Assembly (NCBI GenBank): GCA_029961685.1
Contig: JARWKL010000006.1
Span: forward strand, 1,178,001 to 1,242,000
Source of the DNA: Aristolochia californica
Taxonomy: Eukaryota; Streptophyta; Magnoliopsida; Piperales; Aristolochiaceae
Direction of reading: 5' to 3'
DNA length: 64,000 nt
Position 1 is the first letter of the stretch, and every line of letters starts with the position of its first letter. The position numbers and the translations under genes were made by a program. Shown here one piece after another: positions 22,674 to 33,850 of the stretch. The notes beneath the pieces are model-generated. The model searched no databases. It was not told the origin of the DNA and worked only from the letters and a program-made list of their open reading frames with translations.

Positions 22674-24200
22674 GGGGGTTAGTCTACGATGAACTTGAAT
22701 TGAATTGAAGTAAAATGAATTGATTCAACTTCAACTCATGTTTGGGTGTTAGTATAGACGAGTTCAAGTGGCTGGAAAACAAATTCCAGTGTTAGTGCCC
22801 CTAAATGAAAAATATGATATAAAAAAGAGAATAAGTAACCTTTTATAGTATACTTAAATAGAACATATACCTAAACATATAATTAACAAAAATAAATGTG
22901 GTTACTACACTTATAAGTGATTTAACGTGTAGTATTAGAATATATTAATATCCTAATTAATGAAAAACTATATTATATTACTTAATGATTATAATTTATT
23001 ATAAATTAAAACAATAATTACGTGTGACTAGAATAAATTATAAAAGATTAATAAAAAAATAACACAAGAGAATATAATAAATAGGTTTAATTAATTATAA
23101 CAATTGGATAATTAAACCAATTAATGATTATAGTTTATTATAAATTAATATACTAATTACGCGTGACTAGAATAAATTATTTAAAATAAATAAAAAACTT
23201 AAAAATAACATAAGTGAATATAATAAATAAATAAATTATTCTGTAATAACATAAGATATAGTATAACATTAAAACTCACTATTTTAATAAAAAATAAAAA
23301 ATACATAATAAATAAATAAATATATTAATTTATCAATAACATAATATATATTTTAAATATTATTAATTAATAATATATTAACAAAAAATGAAAAACTAAT
23401 GGTTTAATTAATTGGATAATTAAACCAATTATGATGATGAAAATTAAACATCATCTTCGTCTTCCTCTGCGGTGGGCTTGGCAACGGCGACGGCAGCAGG
23501 CAACGGCGATGGCGGCGGGCAACGGCGACGAAGGTGACGCTCCGACGGTACGCTGAGAGGGAGAAAATAGGGAGGCCGAGAGAGAAGAGAAGCCAGGAGG
23601 CCGAGGGGCTCTGCGACGGAGGAAGGAAGGCCGACGGGGTGATCTTCGACGGAGGTCGAGAGAGGGAGGAAGGAAGGCCGACGGGGGGGAAAGAGTGGGA
23701 GGCCGAGGGGCTCTGCGACAGAGGCTCGGTCTCCCGTGCTCTGCGACGGAGGTGGGGGCAGAGGGAGGACGACCGACGGGGGTGGGGACAGAGGGAGGAA
23801 AAAATACGTTGTTGAACGATCGCAGGGGGGGGGGGGGGGGGGGGGAGGCCGAGGGGCTCTACGACGGAGGTGGGGGCAAAGGGAGGACGGCCGACGGGGG
23901 TGGGGGCAGAGGGAGGAAAAAATACTTTGCTGAACGATCGCGGAGGGAGCAGAGATCGTCTGGAGAGGCCGACGAGAGGGAGAGCAGAATAGCGGGGGGG
24001 AGGGGGGGGAAGAAGCAACGCGCGTGGAAAGCTGGTGATTCGCAAAATAGGTGGGAGACAGCTTTCCCCCGTTTTTGCCTGAGCGAATGAAATGGTGTAA
24101 TTTCACTTCAATTCAAGTCTTTCTACACTAACGCTAGTTTTTTAATGAACTAAGTAATGCGAGGGGAATTCATTCCACTTCATTGTGGACTAACCCCCCC
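22674..24200. mobile_element. TIR-bounded DNA element in D2 intron
   Basis: The left end GGGGGTTAGTCTACGATGAA (from 22674) and the reverse complement of the right end (GGGGGTTAGTCCACAATGAA, ending about 24198-24200) are inverted repeats with two mismatches in 20. A second pair of subterminal repeats (GTTAGTATAG / GTTAGTGTAG) lies inside. No clear target duplication was found, so the superfamily is open (PIF/Harbinger or hAT possible). The interior has an AT-rich part with two copies of a unit (about 22983 and 23125, both with GTGACTAGAATAAATTAT) and a GC-rich part (23480-24060). No transposase is seen. Confidence 0.6.
23480..24060. repeat. GC-rich imperfect tandem repeats
   Basis: Units such as GAGGCCGAGGGGCTCTGCGA and TGGGGGCAGAGGGAGGA recur several times, with a G run at about 23825-23845. 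Long proline- or glycine-rich open frames on both strands are by-products of the composition. It lies inside the TIR element; captured genomic DNA is possible. Confidence 0.6.
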
Positions 24201-24299
24201 TCTGTTTCTTCTAAATGATCTGAACTCATCTTCAGGTCGCCCGACACTGCCTGGAGTTCAAAAGAAATGAGATGGTTGGAGGTCATCGCGAAGGTACAG

Positions 24300-24577
24300 T
24301 ATTAGCAATATGAAGACTTCCACCTCAGCAGCACCAGGCCAACTCAGCAACAGCAACAACACTCAGCTCTCCACCTCAGTAGCTCCTCCAGAAGAATCCC
24401 GAAGGTGTCAACGAGCCATGCATTCCAGAAAAGTCTAGAATACTGTATCATATGTAATGTACTCCAGAAGAGTCTAGAGTACTCTCTGTATTGTATAAAA
24501 ACATCATCTTGTAATCAGATTCTAATGAGGGAAACAATTTTATCAATTGATCCATCGTATCTTCATCTCTTTCAACA
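24300..24577 (+). repeat. 5' LTR of the copia element
   Basis: 278 bp, TATTAGCAATATG to CTTTCAACA. It contains CTGTATTGTATAAAAACATC, a likely TATA box region. The 3' LTR matches with few changes. Confidence 0.95.
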
Positions 24578-24619
24578 TGGTATCCAGAGCCATGTAAGGA
24601 CTCACGTCCATCGTCACCC

Positions 24620-25500
24620 ATGGCTGAATCCCCAAATCTCCCCACATTCTCCCTCCCGCCCCCCTCCCATTTCCTCACTGTCAAACTCAACCACGAAAAT
24701 TACCTGTTGTGGAAGGCTCAGCTCATGCCTTACCTCCACAGTCAGAACGCATTCGGCTACATTGATGGTTCCGTCGTTGCCCCCAAAGCTCTCGCTGATT
24801 CTCCCGCCGACCACCCTTCCTCCTATTCCATTTGGAAACAACACGATCAAGCCCTCATGTCTGTCCTCATTTCTTCCCTCTCTGAGCCCCTAATCGCCCA
24901 TGTCGTCGAAGCCTCCACCTCCCAAGACATCTGGCTCATCCTTGAAAATCTCTTCGCCTCCAAATCTCAGGCTCGCGTGATGCACCTACAATATCAACTC
25001 ACGACCCTGAAAAAAGGGTCGGATTCCATCACCGACTATTATCAGAAAGCAAAACTCCTTCGAGACACGCTTGCGGCGGCCGGCAAGATCCTCTCCTCCT
25101 CGGATTTCATCACCTACCTGCTGGCTGGTCTCAAAACCGATTTTGATTCTGTTGTAACGTCCCTCACGACTTGTTTGGATCCCCTTTCGCCTTCCCATGT
25201 CTACGGCCATCTCCTTAGCCACAAATCCCGCCTCCTCCATCACCAAACTCTCCTCCCGACCTCCCCTGAATTTTCGGCAAATGCCGCTGTGTCTCTCCCG
25301 TCGAACCCCAGCACCAGAGGCAGGGGTTTCGACTGACACGGCTCTCGCGGCAGAGGGGGCTCCCGCACCCGTGGGCGTGGTCACTCTGGCGGTCGTGCCC
25401 CGTCTTCCCCTTTTTCCCCCCATCGTCCACCGTGTCAAATCTGTCACCGTCCAAGTCATCTGGCCCTACACTGCTACCACCGCTTTGATCATTCATATCA
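24620..25500 (+). pseudogene. copia gag with premature stop
   Basis: From the Met at 24620 an open frame gives a gag-like protein (LTVKLNHENYLLWKAQL, SITDYYQKAKLLRDTL) to a TGA at 25334. The same frame continues through an RG-rich linker to a CX2CX4HX4C zinc knuckle (CQICHRPSHLALHC, from 25433). The stop therefore truncates what was one gag. TGA here is most simply a C-to-T change of an Arg codon. Confidence 0.85.
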
Positions 25501-26220
25501 GGCGGCCCCACCTCCTTCCTTAGCGGCCCACCTTACTTCTGCCCCTTTTTCTCACACTCCTCCCTCCCATGCTTCTACTCCTCCTGTTGATCACAACTAG
25601 TATCCTGACTCGGCCTCGACTCATCACTTTACTCATAACTTTTCCAATTTATCCATCAATCCTACGGAGTATAAAGGCGATGATCAAGTTCGCATTGGTG
25701 ATGGTAAATCTCTCCCTATTCATCATGTTGGCAGCTCTGTTCTTCCATCCAATTCGGGCACTCTTCTCGTCCCTCATCTGTATCATGTTCCATCTATTTC
25801 TAAGAATTTAATTTCTGTTAAAAAAATTTGTGAAAATAATTTTGTATTTTTTGAATTTCATTCCTCTTGTTTCTTTGTGAAGGATTGTCGTACCCAGAAA
25901 ATTCTTCTGCGCGGACCTACTAGTCAAGGCATGTATGTCTTCCCTCCCGCCACTTCTTATGAAGCTCATACTGGGTCCCGATTCTCTCCCTCTCAATGGC
26001 ACACTCGTTTGGGTCATCCCTCCATGCAATTAGTCCACCGCATCATCTCCAAGCTCTCACTTCCAGTCACGCGTTCTCCACAACCCGGGTTATGCTCTTC
26101 CTGCTGTCAGGCCAAACTTCATCAACTACCGTATTCATCCTCTCCATCTTGGACGACTGCTCCTCTCCAACTTTTATTTGCTGATGTATGGGGTCTTGTC
26201 CCCACTGTGTCTAGGGGGGT
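25501..26220 (+). pseudogene. copia protease and integrase N-part
   Basis: This continues the gag frame. A TAG at 25598 stands where copia proteases have Trp, just before PDSASTHHFT, which lacks the usual Asp-Ser/Thr-Gly triad in intact form. The integrase zinc domain follows (WHTRLGHPSM with CSSCCQAK, about 25998-26115), then LLFADVWG with the first acidic residue of the core. Near 26210-26220 a run of six G marks a frameshift. Confidence 0.8.
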
Positions 26221-27339
26221 TTTCGCTACTACCTCTCTTTTGTTGATGATTTCAGTCGGTTTACGTGGGTTTTTCCTTTACAATGTAAATCCGATGTCGT
26301 CAAAATATTTTTATCCTTCAAGTCTCAAGTTGAAATTTTACTTCATACCAAAATTCGTGCCCTACAATCTGATTGGGGTGGTGAATTTCGTTCCCTTCGT
26401 ACTGTCTTACAGTCTCTTGGCATTTCACATCGCTTGGCTTGTCCTTATGCCCACTCTCAAAATGGTTCCATGGAGAGGAAACATCGCCATATTGTCGAAA
26501 CCGGTCTTGCCCTTCTTGCCCATTCCTTCGCTCCTCAGAAATTTCGGTCTGATGCCTTCATTACTGCTGCCTACCTAATTAATCGCTTACCCACCACGGT
26601 GTTAGATCACAAATCGCCCTTTGAAAAATTGTGGAACCGTCAGCCCAATTACAAATTCTTGAAAACTTTTTGCTGTCTCTGTTGGCCTAATCTTCGTCCC
26701 TATAATCGGTACAAAATGGACTATCGGTCTCTTCCTTGTGTCTTTCTTGGGTACAGCCCTCATCACCATGGCTACTTATGCTATCATCTCCCTACCTCTC
26801 GTATGTATGTCTCCCGAGATGTTTTGTTTGATGAAACTGTTTTTCCCTTTCAATCCCTCCCATCCCTCCCCTCTCGTTCATCACCTACTCCTCTGCCCTC
26901 CTCTTCTGTCCTTTTACAACCCTCTCCCACTGCCAGTCCCAATCCTATCACTCCTTCCTCCCCTGATTTCACTGCACCTTCCCCTCCTCCTCATACCTCA
27001 CCAGCTCGACCCACTTCTCCCCTCTTACCACTGCCCTCATCTCCCCCTCGTGAGCCTGTACTTCCCGCGTCTTCCGTCGTCTCCTCTTCCCCTATTCCCT
27101 GCCCTCACTCTATGCACACCCGATCTAAATCCCACCTCCATTTTCCCAAAGTCCGGACCGACGGTATCGTTGCCTGGCCGCCTCCTCACGCCCTCCTCAC
27201 CTCCCGTGTCCCTCCCGATGAACCCTCCTCTGTCACTGAAGCTTCAAAATACCCGGAATGGCGTCGCGCGATGCAACCCGAATTTGAAGCCCTTCTCTCC
27301 AACAATACCTGGACCCTAATTCCTCCCTCCCCCTCTTAG
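26221..27339 (+). pseudogene. copia integrase core and C-part
   Basis: The frame is shifted relative to gag. The D-D-E core residues are seen in LQSDWGGEF and NGSMERKHRH, followed by PLWFLGYSP-like sequence (PCVFLGYSPHHHGY) and a long Pro/Ser-rich linker. It ends at a TAG (27337-27339) that interrupts an otherwise continuous frame into RT. Confidence 0.8.
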
Positions 27340-28763
27340 CATGTTGTGGGCTGCCGGTGGATCTTCAAAACCAAATACCTGTCAAATGGCTCGGTCGAGC
27401 GACGCAAAGCGCGACTTGTTGCCAAGGGCTACAGTCAGCTCGAGGGCTTGGGCTATTCCAAGACTTTCAGTCCAGTTATCAAACCAACAACCATCAGGTT
27501 AGTTCTTTCCATTGCCCTCTCTCACAGTTGGTCGGTTCATCAATTAGATATTCAAAATGCTTTTCTTCATGGTACATTGGATGAAACAGTGTTTATGTCT
27601 CAACCAAGTGGCTTTGTTCATCCTCAATTTCTCACTTATGTCTGCAAGCTTAATCGCGCTCTCTACGGCCTTAAACAGGCCCCCCATGCATGGTATGCTC
27701 GTCTGAGCAGCAAACTCCTTGAATTTGGCTTTGTCATCTCCAAATCTGACACTTCTTTATTTATCTACCGCCATCAGTCCATTGTCTTATACCTTTTAGT
27801 CTATGTTGATGACATTCTCCTCACTGGATCTGATAACTCTGCCATTACTCATCTTGTTCAATTACTCAGTGCTGATTTTCCTGTCAAAGATCTTGGTAAT
27901 CTTCATTACTTCCTGGGGATTGAGTGTCACAGAACTGCGGATCGGATTTTCCTGTCCCAACGAAAATATATCCTTGATTTACTACACAAGACCAGTATGG
28001 CGAATTGTAAACCTGTTGGTACTTCTATGTCTCCCTCCACTAAACTTTCTGCTTTCAATTCTACTTCTATGGAAGATCCTTCTCTGTACAGGAGTGTGGT
28101 GGGAAGCCTCCAATATCTTCTCTTCACTCGGCCTGATTTAGCCTTCTCTGTCAATCGGGTTTGTCAATTTATGCATGCTCCTTGTCTTTCTCATTGGCAA
28201 TCCGTGAAACGGATCTTACGGTATTTGAAATAGACTCTGGATTATGGTCTGACTCTCTCTCCTTCACCGTCCCCTGTTCTGGCTGCCTTCTCCGATGCTG
28301 ACTGGGCAGGTTGCCCCGACGATCGGAAATCTACCAGTGGCTACTGCTTATTTTATGGCCCAAATCTTATCTGCTGGAGTTCAAAAAAACAGACTACTAT
28401 CGCTTGGTCCAGCACGGAGGCTGAATACAAGGCCTTGGCTCATGCTACATGTGAACTAGTTTGGGTCCAATCCTTATTGTCTGAATTGGGAATCTACTTA
28501 TCTCAGCCACCTACTCTCTATTGTGATAATCTGGGGGCCACCTACTTATCTGTGAATCCTGTGATGCACTCTCGCACCAAGCATGTCGACATTGATTATC
28601 ATTTTGTTCGTGATCGTATTCATAACAAGACTCTCCAAGTTTCCTTCCTTTCCAGTAAAGACCAGCTCGCAGATGTTTTTACCAAGCCCCTGTCCACCAC
28701 CAAATTTTGCACACTCAGATCGAGCCTCACAGTCCTGCCAGGCCTGCTGGGCTCGCCGGAGGG
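27340..28763 (+). pseudogene. copia reverse transcriptase and RNase H
   Basis: RT motifs: [44 protein letters not shown] and the catalytic YVDD at 27802-27813. A TAG at 28231 (after VKRILRYLK) interrupts the frame. RNase H continues in the same frame: FSDADWAGCPDDRKSTSGYC, WSSTEAEYKAL, LADVFTKPL. The domain is complete apart from the stops. Confidence 0.9.
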
Positions 28764-29040
28764 TATTAGCAATATGAAGACTTCCACCTCAGCAGCACTA
28801 GGCCAACTCAGCAACAGCAATAACACTCAGCTCTCCACCTCAGCAGCTCCTCCAGAAGAATCCCGAAGGTGTCAACGAGCCATGCATTCCAGAAAGTCTA
28901 GAATAATGTATCATATGTAATGTACTCCAGAAGAGTCTAGAGTACTCTCTGTATTGTATAAATACATCATCTTGTAATCAGATTCTAATGAGGGAAACAA
29001 TTTTATCAATTGATCCATCGTATCTTCATCTCTTTCAACA
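28764..29040 (+). repeat. 3' LTR of the copia element
   Basis: 277 bp, near-identical to the 5' LTR. The open frame of the D2 exon runs backwards through its end without a stop, which is coincidental. Confidence 0.95.
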
Positions 29041-29762
29041 TACAGAAACTCTCATTGTTGGCCAAAGGCATGCATCTTTGTATCACAGAGTTGGCATCAA
29101 GTTCAGGGTAAAGGAGCAGTGGGATTCTATCATGGACTTCACGTTCGATAAGCGCACTGGAATTCTAAGCATGCCACCGATCGAGGTGTACCAGGACGAA
29201 GTCAGTAAGATGCTGAACATGGTAATGTATGAGTGGCTACACCCAAATTTTCCACGCCATGAAATTAGTGCCTATATAAACTTCATCGCCAGTCTCATCA
29301 AGGACAACGAGGATGCTTCGCTGCTTCAATCTGAACAAATCTTATCGACAGATCTTTTCAACGATGGAAAGGTTGTGGAGCTCCTGTACAAGCTACGTAA
29401 CGATATGACGTATGTTCCTCATAGCTGGTTTGAGCAATTAAGAATCGATATGGAAGAATTTGGCCAGAAAAAGATGAGAAAGTGGAATAAGCGATTTCGT
29501 GATTGGAGAATCGACTTTAAAGTGACTTACTTCAAGAATCCATGGACTTGCACGTCTCTTCTTGCTGCTTTTGTTCTCGTAGCACTCACTGTGCTCGGTA
29601 CCATCTACACTGTCATGTCGTATTATAAACCAGGAAAGTAATATAAATGAATTGTTCTATCCTACTAATGACGTCCAGGGGAGGGAGGAATCCTTCGTCC
29701 CGTTTGTGTAAACATAACATGAATTTCAACAGTATTATAAAATTCCTAAATCGTTCAACTCC

Positions 29763-30055
29763 ACATCGCAGCCTGTATCTAACTGGACGCCCAATTCGGC
29801 TCCCGTCTTCTCGTATCCAAAACCGGTGAGAGAAATATGTTCCTTCTCAAGCTAGTACCTTTCCTCAGATTGCCGCTTAGAAGAATGGAATTGCTTTCAG
29901 CCCACAACTCCATTTGTTACCTTTGGCATGGAGAATTCATTGTATTAGGACCATTTCATGGTGGTAATTGAACCTCCGATGGAGAGCTCAGCTGTTGTCT
30001 ATTGTCTAGGCAAGTAAATCAAGACAGTGAAATGGTCCAGCATGGTTAAGCAATT
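29763..30055 (+). pseudogene. copied fragment of the At1g32220-like gene
   Basis: 29763-29828 repeats most of exon 1 of the gene at 37416 (37461-37528), including its GTGAGAG donor. 29829-30055 repeats parts of its intron 1 with about 190 bp missing after GCTAGTACC. The left junction lies at TTCAACTCCACATCGCAG, where the D2 3' flank meets the gene fragment. The right junction (AGCAATTTCTCGG) joins it to the upstream region of gene E. At about 29969 the fragment has the uninterrupted target site of the TRIM found at 37853-38155. Confidence 0.8.
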
Positions 30056-30390
30056 TCTCGGTTTACCCATTTCAAATCACAACATAAAACGTGCATGCAA
30101 TCAAGTGTAGTTTCGTGTGCCATAGCACACCTAATCTATTATCAGTAGCATGTGGTGAATAGACCAATTCCTGAGCCAATTTTTTTACCCAAGACAGAGC
30201 TACGGTATCCAATTCTGGCTGTTTATAAATTGTTTTATCAAATCTCTAGAAGAATGTAGTCATGTTTCACGATTCAGTGGCTGCAATCGGATGTTTCATT
30301 TCTTGAAGTGCCACAGTCATCTGGTTGGGGAACTCATCAGCTAAGAGACGGAAGAAAAAAAGTTGCAGATTGCTACCTGCTGTCATCGAA
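30056..30390 (+). promoter_or_regulatory. upstream region of gene E, shared with gene C
   Basis: Close copy of 18346-18683. Its left edge abuts the transposed gene fragment. Confidence 0.5.
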
Positions 30391-31747
30391 ATGGAGACGA
30401 AGAGATTATCGAAGGAAACAGAAATTTCTGTAGAAACAGCATATCACTCAGAAGAGCAGATTGCAGAAACCACTAAAGCGGATACCATTATAGACATCGA
30501 GCTGCTGGAGAAGCTTACGAGCATGTCTCAAGAGGAAGAGGCGGAAGAACGGGACGTTTGTTGTATTTACCGTGTACCCTCTTACATAAAGGACTTAGAT
30601 CCCGAGGCTTACATACCCAAGTTGGTATCCTTCGGGCCTTACCACCACGGCGCACCTCATCTCATGTCGATGGAGAAACACAAGCACAAAACCCTGGCGT
30701 TTGTGTTGAAGAGATCAAAGAAATCTCTCGAAGATTATCTGAGACTGTTGAAAGCCATAACAAAGCGTTTAATGGAGTCGTACAAAGATTTAGATGACAA
30801 ATGGAGAGAGCAGGATAAGTTTTTGCAATTGATGGTGCTTGATGGAGTTTTTTGGTTGGAGATGTATCGTGTATATATAGAGAAAGATCAACACCAGAAG
30901 TTTGATAATAGCGAAAATCATTCACTGTTCAGTTCCAGTGGAGCACCCTTTGCCCTCTGTAAATTGCTAAATGACATGATTTTGCTGGAAAACCAGCTAC
31001 CAAATTTTCTACTGGAAAGTCTTTCTCTCCTAACAAAAGAACCTGCACAACAGTCAGAGGAGCAGGCAGTGCTGGAATTTCTGAAATTTGAAAGATGGGA
31101 AAGACAACTCCAGAAAGTCAAACCGGAAGGGCAAGAACTTGATCAGGAGCTTATCAGCAAGGTAAGATATTAAACATGAGTCTAGATTGATGTTATTCGA
31201 TTCATCCCACTAATCCCTAACGGATTTCAACTGGATCCACCTCCAGGAGCCCCTACACTTCCTAGATTACCGGAGGAAGCGGATGATTGGATTCTACACT
31301 AGAGATGGCATCGTGTTCAGGAGGAAGGATAAAAGTTTTCCATTGATGGGCAGTGCGTTTTCTGAGAAAGTCGGGATCCAAAGCCACCAAAAAATCTGGG
31401 TGAATCGAACAAGTGAAATCTGGTTGCTGAATATGATGGCATTCGAGCATCAACATGGTGTAGGCTACGAAATTAGTGCCTATCTCATCTTCTTCGTCTC
31501 TCCAGGTAACGACGAGAGTGCAGTTTTCCAGCAAAAGCTACGTTACAATCTGGAGTACTTGTCGGAAATACAGGAATACTACAAGATGAAGATGAGGCCG
31601 AGCCGATTTGATCTGTTGAAAAAACAACTTCAGGAGACATACTTCAAGAGCCCATGGGATATGATCAATTTTGTTACCTCCATGGGCATCTTGAACGGTC
31701 TCACCGCAATCGCCACCCTCTACACAATTCTTGCTTACTACAATTGA
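30391..31747 (+). CDS. DUF247 (UPF0481) protein, gene E
   Basis: Two exons: 30391-31161 (donor CAAG/GTAAGA) and 31247-31747 (acceptor CCAG/GAGCC), phase 0, 423 residues. The start METKRLSKETE matches gene C; 22 codons of open frame lie before it. Landmarks: CCIYRVPSYI, YIPKLVSFGPYHHGAPHL, FLQLMVLDGVFWLE, MILLENQLPNF, YEISAYLIFF. The C-terminal hydrophobic segment (FVTSMGILNGLTAIATLYTI) differs from that of gene C more than the rest does. Short differences (for example EEKEQAV versus EEQAV near the end of exon 1) are all in frame, which suggests both copies were kept under constraint. Confidence 0.9.
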
Positions 31748-32960
31748 TGGTATCTTATTTCTTCCACCCATTGACGTTTCCTCTTAATTTTGGTGATTTA
31801 CTTCTCTATTCTTGTAGTTTATTATTTCATAATTTTGCTACGGAAATTTTGACTTTTTGTCTAGTGAAAAACAAACTTAGATGGGGAGGAAATGAATAGG
31901 TTTATTAAATACTATTTTTTTTGTTTTCTTTTATTCTTTAATCCTATCTGATCTATAAATGTCTCTATGTGATTCAAGTCCACACGTAAATACTCAAAGT
32001 ACACATAGAAGCAAACACATAATGAACACACCTGATCTATAATGGTTCACAATCCTCTCGATGGATTGTTAATCGATTTTCAATGTATTTTGCACCTTGG
32101 AGTTCCACTATGTTAAGGTTGTTAGGCGGCTCTTATTTCAAATTGCCTCCAGGTTAATTACAACTGTTTCCCATACAAGGACTTATACCACTCAATTGAT
32201 CGCAACAACCAATTTATAATGTATACCTTAAAATAGATTTATAACAACATATCAGACACAAAGTTTAGACCTACAAAAAGGGATTTTCCAGTAGCTTAGT
32301 AGGCTATAAAAGCTTAAACACACATAAATATTGACATTAGTTCACTAGGCACAACTATCTACACCTGCATGGGATTTTCAACACCATTTGCCTATATAAG
32401 GTCTTTCGGCTCACACAAGGAAATATAGCTTTTCCGCCTTAACTCGTCATCTTCATGTACTTTTCTCAACCAATTAATTAGATGAGGATGGTCTTGCTTA
32501 CTCTAGGTTTCACAAGTGCTTGCAAGGGTTGGTTGCATGCTTACACTTCGGCACATACAAAAGCCTCCTCAATTAGGATGATTTTACGATATAAGTATGT
32601 ATATAAATACAAGTCCTAAATACCTATTTAAGGTAATAGTAGCTCAAAGAGTCCTTAATGACTTGATTTCAAAATATAAGACCATGGTAATCTCATGTTA
32701 GTTTTAAAATTAGGGGAAATACATCAAATAGATAAATTAAATAAATCATTTCAAAATATAGCTCACAAGTAGTAATCTGAACCTTGATGAATAATTTCAA
32801 AGTGTAATAACTTTAGTTAAGTGTACTCGACTACATAAAATCAATAGATACTAAGATTTCTGACAATTTCCCTCCAAAATTTAACACTCTACAAAAACCC
32901 TTTCAAAAGCCCTGTATGCTTGAAAGTGTAATAGAGGACACAAGGATGATGGGAAGTTGA
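31748..32960. other. spacer, no gene seen
   Basis: AT-rich sequence after gene E. The right part may be the decayed interior or LTR of the copia remnant that follows, but I see no motif that shows this. Confidence 0.4.
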
Positions 32961-33850
32961 CCTGCAGATACTCCTATGGATACTAAAGTAAAACTATGTG
33001 CAAGCACTGGAGAAGATGTTGATATATGTAAATATCAGAGGTTTGGGGAAAAGCTTATTTACCTAATGGTGGCCAAACCAGATATATCATATGCAGTAAG
33101 TGTGGTGAATCAGTATAAGCACACACCACAACTTACCCATTGGCAATCCTTGGAGATGATACTAAGATATTTAAAAGAAGCTCCAAGAAAAGGGTTTCTT
33201 TATAAGAATCATGACCATTATAACATAGAAGGTTTCTTAGATATAGATTTGGCTGGATCACTTGATGACAAGAAGTCCACTTCAGGGTATTATACCTTAG
33301 TTGAAGGCAAGCTGGTTACATGGAGAAACAAAAAACAGAGTGTTGTTGCAAGGTCCAATACAGAGGCAAAGTACAAAGCTATGACCCTCACAGTCACTAA
33401 GTTCTATGGATCAAATCCCTTCTTACTGAATTGAGATTCTATAAAGGAGCTTATATGAAATTATATTGTGACAACCAGGCAACCATTCATATCCCTTCAA
33501 ATTTTGTTTTCCATGAGAAGACAAAACACATTGAGGTATACTGTCATTTTATACAGGAGAAATTTTAGGCTGGTATCTTATCTCTCAATCATGTTTCATC
33601 ACAAGGGCAAGTGGCAGACATTCGTACATAACCAGTCGCATTCAAAATCTTAACCTCTATATACGACAAGCTAGGTATCTACGATGTTTCTCCCCACCAA
33701 CTTCAGGGGGAGTGTTGGAAGACACCTCAGGTGTCATTAAGGTAATAACCTTCCCCACGTCAAGGAGGCGGCACAAAGAATAATTAAATGTTCTTCTCAT
33801 AATGATGGCACAAGGGTGTAATTGAAGAACATGGTGTATGTCTACTTATG
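32961..33850 (+). mobile_element. copia 3' remnant: RNase H, PPT, partial LTR
   Basis: RNase H motifs in two frames: MVAKPDISYAVSVVNQY, RYLKEAPRKGF, DKKSTSGYYTLVEGKLVTW and SNTEAKYKAM, then after a frame change YCDNQATIHIP and HEKTKHIEV. The 3' end has a classic purine tract CTTCAGGGGGAG (33701-33712) and an LTR start TGTTGGAAGACACC at 33713. The LTR is cut off near 33850 where a minus-strand element begins. It is a different family from the 24.3-kb element. Confidence 0.8.

Larger units (their letters stand above)
24295..29045 (+). mobile_element. complete Ty1-copia element with TSDs
   Basis: LTRs are 24300-24577 (278 bp) and 28764-29040 (277 bp), flanked by TACAG on both sides (24295-24299 and 29041-29045). 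The LTRs differ by about five substitutions and one indel (about 98% identity). They start TATTAG, not TG, and end CAACA. Primer site TGGTATCCAGAGCC (24578-24591) has one extra base relative to the usual site. A purine tract GCCGGAGGG precedes the 3' LTR. The interior holds gag, protease, integrase, RT and RNase H in the usual copia order, with four in-frame stops and one frameshift. It lies in exon 2 of D2. Confidence 0.95.
21981..29641 (+). pseudogene. DUF247 gene D2, interrupted by two transposons
   Basis: The exon-1 part (to 22628, donor CACG/GTAACA) carries CSIYRIPTYI, YTPNLVSFGPYHYGAPHL, FLQLMVIDGIFFIE and MLLENQLPHL. It lacks its own start because it is fused to copy D. The intron (22629-24235) holds a TIR-bounded insertion. 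Exon 2 starts at 24236 after TTCAG and is cut at 24299 by a complete copia element. It resumes at 29046 in the frame expected if one 5-bp target duplication is discounted, and runs to a stop at 29641. The 3' part has HEISAYINFIASLI and a membrane segment (LLAAFVLVALTVLGTIY). So exon 2 was open when the element landed. This is a break of a plant gene by a recent insertion. Confidence 0.85.

Noticed and set aside
23404..24106. Long proline-rich and glycine/arginine-rich open frames on both strands
   Set aside because: They arise from GC-rich tandem repeats inside a transposon, overlap on opposite strands and show no domain.
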